Of a stretch of DNA of 59,957 bases, positions 15,892 through 23,925 are shown in pieces. The translations under genes and the position numbers were made by a program. How positions within the stretch are numbered: position 1 is the first letter of the stretch; every line of letters begins with the position of its first letter. The stretch lies in NCBI GenBank assembly GCA_021777755.1, contig JAJYDE010000022.1, positions 1 to 59,957 of the forward strand, written 5' to 3'. The stretch is from Deltaproteobacteria bacterium. Lineage in GTDB: Bacteria; Desulfobacterota; Syntrophobacteria; Syntrophobacterales; Syntrophobacteraceae. The notes below the pieces were generated by a model that searched no databases, was not told the origin of the DNA, and saw only the letters and a list, made by a program, of their open reading frames with translations.

Positions 15892-18800
15892 ACGCCTTAT
15901 CGAGTTCTGTCTGCGCAAGCGGCAGGTGGTAACAATAGTTGCGATCCTGGTACTCGTTTTCGGTTACTGCGCGTGGAAAAATCTGACCGTGGAAGCCTAT
16001 CCCGACGTGGGAGACGTTCAGTGCCAGGTAATCACCCAGGCGTCCGGACTTGCTTCCGAGGAAGTCGAACAGGAGATCACCGTGCCGCTGGAACGTGCGC
16101 TGGCAAGCGTTCCGGGCGTAGCGGACATGAAGTCGAGCAGCACCTTCGGTCTCTCGCTTATAACGCTTACATTCCGCGAGGGAGCAGAAGACTACTGGGA
16201 GCGGCAGCGCGTTCAGAACATAATCGGCCAGGTCAACCTGCCGCCCGGTATCCAGCCCGGGATGGACTCGGTTACGGGGCCGTCGGGCGAAATTTATCGC
16301 TACACGCTTGAATCGGACACCAAGAACCTGATGCAGCTCTCGGAAATCGAGAAATGGATCGTTATCCCGGCCCTCCAGCAGGTCTCCGGAGTGGCCGAGG
16401 TCGACAACTTCGGCGGCTACACCATGCAATACCAGTTGCAGGTAAACCCGGTGGAACTCGAGCGCTACGGCATCGGTTTAAACGATGTTGTAACCGCCAT
16501 CGACAACAACAGTTCCAACGCCGGGGGCAGCCGGATCACCCGAGGTGAGGAAGGCTACGTGATCCGGGGCATCGGCATGGTGCGAACCCTGGGAGATCTA
16601 GGCAATATCGTTGTGACCCAGCACAACGGAGTGCCGATCCTTGTGCGCGATCTGGGCAAGCTCACCTACAGCCACCAGGAACGGGAGGGGATCCTTGGCA
16701 AAAATGGTAATCCCGATACTATCGAGGGTATCGTGTGCATGCTCAAATACCGGAATCCTTCGATAGTCCTGCGCTCGGTTCATGACAGGGTCGCGGAACT
16801 GCAAAAAAAACTCACCCCCATGGGCGTGAGCATCGTTGCCTTTATCGACCGGGATCAACTGGTCCGGCTGACCGTCCACAAGGTCGTGGAGATCGTTACG
16901 GGGGGGATCGCGCTGGTTTTCATCGTGCTCATGCTCTTTCTCGGCAACCCGAGAATAGCCCTGACCGCGGGGGTGACGATACCGTTTGGCCTGGTTACGG
17001 TTTTCATCGTTATGTATCTTACCGGCATGTCGGCCAACCTGTTTTCTCTTGGCGCCATAGACTTCGGCGTAATCGTGGACGGAGCGATCGTGGTTACCGA
17101 GGCGTGTTTGCGAATGCGTGAGGATGATCCTGCCCGCGTCCTGACCGAAGACGACGTTCTCGCCACAACCAACCAGGTGGCCAGACCGATTTTTTTCGCA
17201 ACCCTCATCATCATCACCGCCTATCTGCCGCTGTTTTCATTCCAGCATGCCGAGGCCAAGCTCTTCCTGCCGATGGCCTACGCCGTGGGGCTGGCGATTT
17301 TTGGCGCCCTTGTCTGCACCTTTACCCTTATTCCGGGCCTTACCTTCATGGCCATTCGAAAGCCAGGGCGCGTTTTTCACAACCGGGTCTTTGAAAGACT
17401 TGAGACAGGGTTTGGTCGGTATCTGAACCGTATGCTCGATTTTCCAAAACTCGCCTGGATAATCGGCGCGGCGGCCCTGGCGGCCGTGGTGGTATTGGGC
17501 ATGACAACGGGCCGTGAATTTTTGCCCGTATTGGACGAGGGCGCTCTTTGGCTTCAGGTACAGTTGCCTCCGGGCATATCTTTGGAAACCGCAAGCGCCA
17601 TGGCCGGCCAATTGCGGCGCGCTTTGCTCCAATATCCGGAAATCTCTTATGCCATTACGCAACTGGGCAGAAACGACGACGGCACCGATCCGTGGACGCC
17701 CTCGCACATCGAGGCGCCGGTAGGCCTCAAGCCCTACAGTCAGTGGCCTGCTGGCATGACCAGGGCCAGGTTTACACAACTGCTCGATGCCCGTCTTAAC
17801 CGAATGCCAGGGTTTACCGTCGGGATCAGTCAGCCGATTCAGGATAATGTCGACGATGCTGTGGGAGGGGCGCACAGTCCCCTTGTCATAAGCATCTACG
17901 GAAAGGACTTCAAGCAGATGCGCCGCATGGGCGGGCAAATCGTCAAGGTTCTCCACACCATTGGCGGCACCTCAAGCGCTTCGATCTTCGAAGAGCCCCC
18001 CATTCCGCAGATCGCCATAGACATCGATCGGGCCGCGGCGGCCCGATACGGTATAAACGTATCCGACATTACCGCCTTGATCCAGACAGGTGTGGGAGGT
18101 GCCCCGATTTGCAATATTTATGTGGGCGATCGCACCTATGGCGTCACTGTGCGTTTCCCCAAGGACTGCCGAAACAGCCCGCAGGCCCTTGGCCACCTTT
18201 TGCTTACGACTCCGGGCGGAGCCCAGATTCCGCTTTCGCAGGTGGCTCACATAAAGCTGCAGACCGGCGAGAGCACGATCTCCCATGATATGGGACACCG
18301 GGAACTTCTGGTCGCGGTCGACAGCACTCGCCCCCTGTCCGGATACCTCGTGGAGGCCCAACGCAAGATCGAGCGCGATGTGCACTATGACCACGACAAA
18401 TATCACCTTGAATGGGGAGGCGACTTCAAAAACGAGGAACGCGCCCAGAGGCGGCTCACTTTTATCTTGGGGATCGTCCTGGCGCTGATGCTGTTATTCC
18501 TTTTCGCCGAGTTTGGAAAGATCCGCCAGGCCATGCTGGTTCTTGGAGCCGTGCCACTTGCCACCCTGGGCGGTCTTATAGCCCTGCGCATACGAGGGGA
18601 GACCCTCAATGTGGCGAGCGCGGTCGGTTTTATTGCCCTTTTCGGTGTCGCCGTGCAAAACGGTATCATCATGATCTCCAATATCAAGCGAAGGAGCGGG
18701 CAGGGGCTGAGGCTTCGCGAGGCTGTGACCTCCGGCGCGGGCGAGCGTTTCCGGCCCGTTTTGATGACCGCCTCGGTTGCCACCGTCGGAATGCTTCCCG

Positions 18801-18991
18801 CCGCCATGGCTACGGGCGTAGGGACCGATGTTCAGCGTAACCTTGCCACAGTCGTCGTGGGTGGTCTTCTGGTCGCCACCCTCCTCACCCTTTTTATTCT
18901 TCCGGTGTGCTACTTTTCGATGGAGCGGTGGGTCGAGGCTCGTTCGAGCGGGAAGAACACCGGAGTGCGAGGAGACGCATCAAAATGCTGA
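15884..18991 (+). CDS. HME-type RND efflux pump, CzcA family
   Basis: 1035 residues, the normal length for an RND pump. The fourth-helix region reads SLGAIDFGVIVDGAIVVTEA, keeping the D...D...E pattern typical of heavy-metal efflux RND proteins. Other landmarks are the N-terminal AYPDVGDVQCQV, the loop GREFLPVLDEGALWLQVQLP and the C-terminal GIIMISNIKRRSGQGL. It should export divalent metal ions (Zn, Co, Ni or Cd class) driven by protons; exact metal not deducible. It shares overlapping ends with the adaptor before it (8 bases) and the outer-membrane factor after it (7 bases), so the tripartite operon is complete. Confidence 0.95.
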   Translation: MIRRLIEFCLRKRQVVTIVAILVLVFGYCAWKNLTVEAYPDVGDVQCQVITQASGLASEEVEQEITVPLERALASVPGVADMKSSSTFGLSLITLTFREGAEDYWERQRVQNIIGQVNLPPGIQPGMDSVTGPSGEIYRYTLESDTKNLMQLSEIEKWIVIPALQQVSGVAEVDNFGGYTMQYQLQVNPVELERYGIGLNDVVTAIDNNSSNAGGSRITRGEEGYVIRGIGMVRTLGDLGNIVVTQHNGVPILVRDLGKLTYSHQEREGILGKNGNPDTIEGIVCMLKYRNPSIVLRSVHDRVAELQKKLTPMGVSIVAFIDRDQLVRLTVHKVVEIVTGGIALVFIVLMLFLGNPRIALTAGVTIPFGLVTVFIVMYLTGMSANLFSLGAIDFGVIVDGAIVVTEACLRMREDDPARVLTEDDVLATTNQVARPIFFATLIIITAYLPLFSFQHAEAKLFLPMAYAVGLAIFGALVCTFTLIPGLTFMAIRKPGRVFHNRVFERLETGFGRYLNRMLDFPKLAWIIGAAALAAVVVLGMTTGREFLPVLDEGALWLQVQLPPGISLETASAMAGQLRRALLQYPEISYAITQLGRNDDGTDPWTPSHIEAPVGLKPYSQWPAGMTRARFTQLLDARLNRMPGFTVGISQPIQDNVDDAVGGAHSPLVISIYGKDFKQMRRMGGQIVKVLHTIGGTSSASIFEEPPIPQIAIDIDRAAAARYGINVSDITALIQTGVGGAPICNIYVGDRTYGVTVRFPKDCRNSPQALGHLLLTTPGGAQIPLSQVAHIKLQTGESTISHDMGHRELLVAVDSTRPLSGYLVEAQRKIERDVHYDHDKYHLEWGGDFKNEERAQRRLTFILGIVLALMLLFLFAEFGKIRQAMLVLGAVPLATLGGLIALRIRGETLNVASAVGFIALFGVAVQNGIIMISNIKRRSGQGLRLREAVTSGAGERFRPVLMTASVATVGMLPAAMATGVGTDVQRNLATVVVGGLLVATLLTLFILPVCYFSMERWVEARSSGKNTGVRGDASKC

Positions 18992-20508
18992 GGCCGTCCC
19001 TGTTTGCATATCTCAAGGCGGCCTTTAAGCCGCAAGTCCCCTGTTATGCGGGTGCCATGGCGCTCGTGCTGCTTAGCGCAGGGTGCGCCGTTGGCCCCGA
19101 CTTCAAAACGCCCGTGGTGGCGCAAAAGGCTGGTTACACCCATCATCCCTTACCGGTGAAAACTTCTTCGGCCGATGTCCATGGCGGCGATGCCCAGACT
19201 TTTGTGGAGAGGCTGGATATCCCCGGGCAGTGGTGGAAGCTTTTCGGCTCCAAGCCGCTAAACGATCTGATAGCCGAGGCGATCAAAAACAACCCGGATC
19301 TTGACAGCGCCAGGGCAGCTCTGCGAGAAGCAAGGGAAAATGTCTACGCGCAGGAAGGAGCATTTTTCCCGAGTATCGGTGTCGGCTACAGCGCGACGCG
19401 CCAGGAGGTCCCGGGGCAACTGGGCACGCCAACGGCTTCCGGCGCCTATACCTATAGTCTGCATACGGCCCAGGTCACCGTGGGCTATACGCCCGATGCA
19501 TTCGGAGGCACACGGCGCCAGGTCGAATCCCTGTTGGCCCAGGCGGATTCGCAGCGCTTTGAACTTGAGGCGGCTTACTTGACCCTTACCTCAAACGTTG
19601 TGGCCGCTGCCATAGAAGAGGCCGGGCTGCGGGCCCAGATCGCCGAGACTGTCAAAATCATAGAAATCGAGACCCATTCTCTTACCTTGTTGCAGCGTCA
19701 ATATGCGCTGGGCCAGGTTGCCAGGGCCGATGTCGTGGCGCAGGAGGCGGCCCTGGCAAATGCGAAGTCTTCACTTGCTCCTCTCGAAAAACAACTGGAG
19801 CAGCAACGCGATCTTCTGGCACGGTTTGCCGGGCGCTTCCCGAACCAGAGCCTCCCCGCTGCCTTCGAGCTCTCCTCGTTAAAGCTGCCCCGAAAGTTGC
19901 CGGTAAGCTTACCCTCCAGGCTGGTGGAGCAGCGCCCCGATGTGCGCGCGGCGCAAGCCCAGATGCACGCTGCCTGCGCACAGGTGGGAGTTGCCGTCGC
20001 CAATCGGCTCCCGGATATTACCCTGAGCGCCTCCCTTGGAAGCGGCGCCATGGAGATTGCCCGGTTGTTCAGTCCCGGGACAGGTTTCTGGACACTGGCC
20101 GCTGGCGCGACTCAGCCCATATTTGAGGGGGGCGAGTTGCTGCACAAACAGCGTGCGGCCCAGGCCGCATACAAACAAGCCGCCGCGCAGTACCGCGGTA
20201 CCGTGCTCACGGCTTTCCAAAATGTTGCCGATGTGCTCCACGCCATACAAAACGATGCCGTGGCGCTTAATGCCGCCGTCGAGGCCGAGCGAGCCGCATC
20301 CCGGAGCCTGGCTATCGCTCGGCGTCAGTTGGAGCTTGGGGCCATTGGCTATCTGTCCCTTTTAAACGCTGAACAAACCTATCAGCAGGCCGCGATCAAC
20401 CTGGCCCAGGCTCTTGCCAACCGCTACGCCGATACGGCGGCTCTTTTCCAGGCGCTGGGCGGCGGCTGGTGGAACAGGGCCGGCAAGTCGGCGCGGTCGG
20501 GGGCTTAG
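18985..20508 (+). CDS. outer-membrane efflux lipoprotein (NodT/TolC family)
   Basis: The start is the ATG at 18985, overlapping the pump stop; GAGGAGA lies upstream. The product is 507 residues. The signal peptide ends in a lipobox (VLLSAGCAVGPDF), so it should be a lipid-anchored outer-membrane channel. Two TolC-type repeats follow, with WWKLFGSKPLNDLIAEAI at the first and PSRLVEQRPDVRAAQAQM at the second. It completes the tripartite pump with the adaptor and CzcA-like protein. Confidence 0.94.
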   Translation: MLRPSLFAYLKAAFKPQVPCYAGAMALVLLSAGCAVGPDFKTPVVAQKAGYTHHPLPVKTSSADVHGGDAQTFVERLDIPGQWWKLFGSKPLNDLIAEAIKNNPDLDSARAALREARENVYAQEGAFFPSIGVGYSATRQEVPGQLGTPTASGAYTYSLHTAQVTVGYTPDAFGGTRRQVESLLAQADSQRFELEAAYLTLTSNVVAAAIEEAGLRAQIAETVKIIEIETHSLTLLQRQYALGQVARADVVAQEAALANAKSSLAPLEKQLEQQRDLLARFAGRFPNQSLPAAFELSSLKLPRKLPVSLPSRLVEQRPDVRAAQAQMHAACAQVGVAVANRLPDITLSASLGSGAMEIARLFSPGTGFWTLAAGATQPIFEGGELLHKQRAAQAAYKQAAAQYRGTVLTAFQNVADVLHAIQNDAVALNAAVEAERAASRSLAIARRQLELGAIGYLSLLNAEQTYQQAAINLAQALANRYADTAALFQALGGGWWNRAGKSARSGA

Positions 20509-20587
20509 CGGCTCAACGGGAGGCGCCGAATGTCCCGTGGGCGCGCTCTTTCATTCGAAGGAGCGCCATATTACGAGGGAGGAATCG

Positions 20588-20941
20588 ATGAAGACAAATC
20601 TGAGAGGGTCCATCCTTGTGATCTCAATCGCCATATTATTTACCGGTTACGGCATTAACGGTCGGGCGCAGCCTGCCAAGAGCATCCAGAGTCCGCCCCG
20701 CGGACTTTATACCGGCAAAACGGATTGCATTGACATGGAAAAGGAACTGCGCACTTTAAAAAGTCAAGAAAGCGAGTTGAGGACTTCCCTGTTGCCGGAA
20801 CGGCTGAACCTGGCCCGCCTTGAATCTCTTACAGGGTTAAGTGGGGCGAAGGCGGCTGAATTATCGTCGCAATTGCTCAAGGTGCGCCTTGATAAAGCCG
20901 CTGTTTTGCAAATAATGGAAAAAAAGGGGTGCCAGGACTAG
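20588..20941 (+). CDS. small exported coiled-coil protein downstream of the efflux operon
   Basis: 117 residues from ATG 20588, behind GAGGGAGGAA. A signal peptide (ILVISIAILFTGYGINGRA) is followed by a charged helical stretch (MEKELRTLKSQESELRT on to KAAVLQIMEKKGCQ). Two cysteines are near the ends of the mature part. It follows the outer-membrane factor by 79 bases on the same strand and may belong to the operon. No family recognised; function unknown. Confidence 0.7.
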   Translation: MKTNLRGSILVISIAILFTGYGINGRAQPAKSIQSPPRGLYTGKTDCIDMEKELRTLKSQESELRTSLLPERLNLARLESLTGLSGAKAAELSSQLLKVRLDKAAVLQIMEKKGCQD

Positions 20942-21053
20942 TATCCGGGAAGGGCTGCTAATGTTGATGTTTGCAATGCACTGGAATAGCGGGATAAACG
21001 GGAGCGGACCCTGGTTCGGGCCTTGACGCCGGAGCCGAAAAACCCCAGTCGAA

Positions 21054-21095
21054 AACAGCCGCCAGGAGAAGCGCCGAAATCGCAGGCGCCGAGAT
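21054..21095. repeat. 42-base direct repeat, copy A
   Basis: Bases 21054-21095 match 21727-21768 at 41 of 42 positions (only 21088 differs) in the same orientation. Copy B lies in the signal-peptide codons of the Q/N-rich exported protein. In copy A the same reading (ISALLLAAV on the minus strand) has no start codon in frame that I can see, so it looks like a fragment of a former duplicate gene end. Confidence 0.8.
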
Positions 21096-21182
21096 GGATT
21101 GGAACCGTTGCGCATCATCACCACGGGAGAAGGTGCGTGGCCCCCTTGCAGTCGCCGATTTCCCTGCGGATGGTCAAAAAAG

Positions 21183-21209
21183 CACCGGCAGAAACTGGTT
21201 CTGCCGGTG
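21183..21209. terminator. bidirectional rho-independent terminator
   Basis: CACCGGCAGAA (21183-21193) and TTCTGCCGGTG (21199-21209) form an 11-bp stem with a 5-base loop. Five Ts follow on the plus strand, and on the minus strand the stem is followed by C and six Ts (bases 21176-21181). It can stop transcription from the efflux side and from the leftward gene ending at 21244. Confidence 0.85.
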
Positions 21210-21243
21210 TTTTTGCCGCTATTGGCGACGAGGCGGGCGACTA

Positions 21244-21789
21244 CTAGCGATTTTCAGCCGGTTGCTGATTCTGTTTCGGCGTATAACCCGTATGCCCCGG
21301 TTGGGGAGGCTGCCGGCCTTGCGGCTGTGACCGAAAATTCGACTGGCTCCGGGGGTTCTTCATATTATTCTGGCCGTTCTGAGCCATATTGGACTGCCCC
21401 GCCCGAAAGCTTTCAACGTCAATGGCATTGTGGCCTTCGAACTTTGTCTCATGGCCCTGTATCGTGACCGACTTATTGACGTAGTTTCTAAGACCCGCTG
21501 CCCTGGCGCCGTTCAGGCGATATTCCATGCCGTTTTGGGCAATAAAGCCTCCGCCGGTCGTTACTTTGCCGGTGAATGTCCGCATGCCCTTCTGGTGAGC
21601 GTTTGACCGGGGTTGCTGCCGCTGTTGGGAATTGGACTGCCGCGGGTTCAACCCCGAATTCGACTGCTGTTGATTTTGCCGTGCATTGGGCTGTTGCGTC
21701 GGTTGAGCAGCCCGGGCAAGGCCGAGAACAGCCGCCAGGAGAAGCGCCGAAATCGCAGGCACCGAGATTCTTCCAAACCATTGGTTCAT
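21244..21789 (-). CDS. exported Q/N-rich protein with a small central domain
   Basis: 181 residues. A signal peptide (VPAISALLLAAVLGLARA) is followed by a Gln/Asn-rich low-complexity stretch (about residues 28-66), a compact central domain (FTGKVTTGGGFIAQNG, then NYVNKSVTIQGHE, about 70-125) and a second low-complexity tail rich in Gln, Asn, Pro and Ser. The centre resembles small OB-like DUF5818-type domains that carry a FxGK...G pattern. It is likely periplasmic or secreted. A bidirectional terminator lies 35 bases past the stop. Bases 21727-21768 inside the signal peptide are duplicated at 21054. Confidence 0.8.
   Translation of the reverse strand: MNQWFGRISVPAISALLLAAVLGLARAAQPTQQPNARQNQQQSNSGLNPRQSNSQQRQQPRSNAHQKGMRTFTGKVTTGGGFIAQNGMEYRLNGARAAGLRNYVNKSVTIQGHETKFEGHNAIDVESFRAGQSNMAQNGQNNMKNPRSQSNFRSQPQGRQPPQPGHTGYTPKQNQQPAENR
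21727..21768. repeat. 42-base direct repeat, copy B
   Basis: Partner of 21054-21095, inside the signal-peptide codons of the leftward Q/N-rich protein gene. See copy A. Confidence 0.8.
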
Positions 21790-22015
21790 CGTCTTTTCCT
21801 TTCCATGGACCAGTTTTTTTCTCTTTTTTTAAACTAATCATTCCCGGTTCGATTTCAGACTTTTCGAATTCGTCGGGCTGAGGACGCTCGCAGTGAAAAA
21901 ATGTCGAGCGGTTGCCTCTATCTTCGGGAATCCACATGCCGGGAAGGGGCGGGCTTCGCCACAAACCCTGCGATGATCCAGGCTTGCGCGCTTATGCCTA
22001 CTCGCTTCTTGTCTT

Positions 22016-22738
22016 ATGGCTGAATTCCTAATAGAATTAGCCACAATTGTGCCACGAGGATTGGACGTGAAACAACGGGCGGGAGCAAGAAAGAAGACCT
22101 GCTACTATAAGACCCTGGGGATATCGATTCGGGCTACCCAGGCCGAAATTCGGAGCGCTTTTCGCTACCTGGCGATGAAGCTGCATCCTGACCGCAACCC
22201 CGGCAACCCGATGGCGGCGGAGCGTTTCCGGGAGGTCCGCAAGGCCTACGAAACGCTGAAAGATCCCGCCGTGCGGGGTAGATACGACAGGCAGAACGGC
22301 TACAAGAAGCCAAGGGAGAGATTTTGCGATCCGCCATGGGACGAGGTTCACGGCGAGGGGGGCGAAGCGGCCTCTTTCGACGAGATATTTCAAGACGTGT
22401 TCGGAATTGGCAAACGGCATGTAAGAGTCGGCCACGGCACGGATCTGAGGTTTGACTTGCAGATAGCCAGAAGTTCTCTGAAAAACGGGGGCTTCAACGA
22501 GCAGATCAGCTATGTCAGGATGGTCTTCTGCCAATGCCATAATGGAGCCAGGCGCTCGGGATGCCGCCTTTGCGGCGGGATTGGAGAACTTGAGGAATCT
22601 ATTTCCCTCAACGTCTGGATCCCGGGTGGAATCGCCAGCGGAACAAGGATTCGAGTCTCGGGGGCGGGGGATGCCCTCGCGCCCGCGGCCGCGCCAGGCG
22701 ATCTGGTGTTGGTCGTGCAAATCATAGAAGGACATTGA
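22016..22738 (+). CDS. J-domain (DnaJ-type) co-chaperone with a reduced zinc finger
   Basis: Up to 240 residues. The J domain spans about residues 28-95 with [17 protein letters not shown], the HPD tripeptide in [11 protein letters not shown] and a final helix ending GRYDRQNG. The middle has a Phe-rich stretch ([11 protein letters not shown]). Instead of four CxxCxGxG repeats there is one degenerate pair (CQCHNG ... CRLCGG), then a C-terminal substrate-binding-like part ([21 protein letters not shown]). It should stimulate DnaK, but the zinc centre is at best partial. The start is unsure (ATG 22016 or GTG 22067). Its stop overlaps the moaC leader. Confidence 0.85.
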   Translation: MAEFLIELATIVPRGLDVKQRAGARKKTCYYKTLGISIRATQAEIRSAFRYLAMKLHPDRNPGNPMAAERFREVRKAYETLKDPAVRGRYDRQNGYKKPRERFCDPPWDEVHGEGGEAASFDEIFQDVFGIGKRHVRVGHGTDLRFDLQIARSSLKNGGFNEQISYVRMVFCQCHNGARRSGCRLCGGIGELEESISLNVWIPGGIASGTRIRVSGAGDALAPAAAPGDLVLVVQIIEGH

Positions 22739-22752
22739 GGACTGGCGTGACT

Positions 22753-23235
22753 ATGTCTGTCGGTGAATTTACCCATATCGATTCCGAAGGGCGCCTTAAA
22801 ATGGTGGATGTGAGCGCCAAGGCGCCGACCCTCAGGGAAGCCAGGGCCGAGGCCGTTGTCAGCCTCCAGGGGGAGACGCTTCGACGAATCTGCTCGGGGG
22901 ATATGCCTAAAGGCAATGTGTTCGAAGCCGCAAGACTTGCCGGAATCCTTGCGGCCAAAAAGACATGGGAGCTGATTCCGCTTTGCCATCAGCTTCAACT
23001 GAGCGCAATCGAAGTGGATTTTTCCCCGGACCTGGTGAAAAATGAAATCAGGATCACCTCGCGGGTTCTCACCAACGACAGGACCGGAGTTGAGATGGAA
23101 GCCCTGGTTGCGGTAACCGGGGCGGCTCTGACGATATACGACATGTGCAAGGCTGTTGATCGCGGCATGACCATCCGGGAGGTTGGTCTGACCTTTAAAT
23201 CAGGCGGAAAGAGCGGGGTGTTCGAGCGCGCATAG
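22753..23235 (+). CDS. moaC: cyclic pyranopterin monophosphate synthase
   Basis: About 160 residues matching MoaC throughout: [16 protein letters not shown] at the N-terminus, [15 protein letters not shown] with the active-site His region, [17 protein letters not shown], and [12 protein letters not shown] at the end. MoaC converts the MoaA product to cyclic pyranopterin monophosphate in molybdenum cofactor synthesis. The start could be the GTG at 22747 or ATG at 22753; GAGGA lies at 22737-22741. No other molybdopterin gene is in the window. Confidence 0.96.
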   Translation: MSVGEFTHIDSEGRLKMVDVSAKAPTLREARAEAVVSLQGETLRRICSGDMPKGNVFEAARLAGILAAKKTWELIPLCHQLQLSAIEVDFSPDLVKNEIRITSRVLTNDRTGVEMEALVAVTGAALTIYDMCKAVDRGMTIREVGLTFKSGGKSGVFERA

Positions 23236-23343
23236 GCCTCGGGCCAATGGTGTTTCAATAGCCGAGCCTTTTTGAAGATTTTTCTTTACAGCCGATGGAT
23301 GTTGTGCTAATCGAAAACTTTTGAGTTTTTGACGGAGCTTGAT

Positions 23344-23703
23344 ATGGATAAAGAAAAGCAGGCGTACTTCAAGGAAATCCTCATCCAAAGGTTGGACGAG
23401 CTTTACTCCGAGGCAGAAAAGACCGTTGCGGGGATGAACGATAGTGAGGAAAACTTTCCGGATCCCACCGACCGGGCTACTCTTGAATCGGACAGAAACT
23501 TCGTTCTCCGGATCCGCGACCGGGAACGAAAGTTGATTTCCAAGATCCGGGAAGCCCTTCAGAGAATAGAGGACGGAAATTTCGGCCAGTGCGAGGAATG
23601 CGGCGACGATATCGGCTTCGAGCGCTTGAGCGCCAGACCGGTAACCACCTTGTGCATCGAATGTAAGCGCAAGCAGGAAGCCGGAGAACGTGCCAGGGGG
23701 TAG
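23344..23703 (+). CDS. DksA/TraR C4-type zinc finger protein
   Basis: 119 residues: a helical coiled-coil N-terminus, the acidic turn DPTDRATLESDRN at about the coiled-coil tip, and the zinc finger CEECGDDI...TLCIECKRKQE (C4). DksA proteins bind the RNA polymerase secondary channel and work with ppGpp. GGAG at 23333-23336 supports the start at 23344. Beyond the stop, 23704-23925 has no gene; a 13-base sequence (CGCGCAGCTTGCG) occurs there twice, at 23714 and 23792. Confidence 0.93.
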   Translation: MDKEKQAYFKEILIQRLDELYSEAEKTVAGMNDSEENFPDPTDRATLESDRNFVLRIRDRERKLISKIREALQRIEDGNFGQCEECGDDIGFERLSARPVTTLCIECKRKQEAGERARG

Positions 23704-23925
23704 GGCGAAGGAGCGCGCAGCTTGCGCGGTTTGTATGCCGAAGCGGCTCTTGCCGGGCGGACAAACTTTAGCCCCCGGCCTGTAAGCGGTCCGCGCAGCT
23801 TGCGGCTGAGGCCGTGTGCCTCCCCCCCCCGGGGTGGTCCCCGCAATCCCTGGAATCACCGATTACGGGGGGGCGATTTCCTCTTTTTCATCCCGCACTT
23901 GCACTTTTCTATTTGGCCTGATTTA

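Noticed and set aside
23714-23804. Two copies of CGCGCAGCTTGCG after the DksA-type gene, considered as a regulatory or CRISPR-like repeat
   Set aside because: Only two copies with unequal surroundings; no repeat-spacer pattern. No CRISPR array was seen anywhere in the window.
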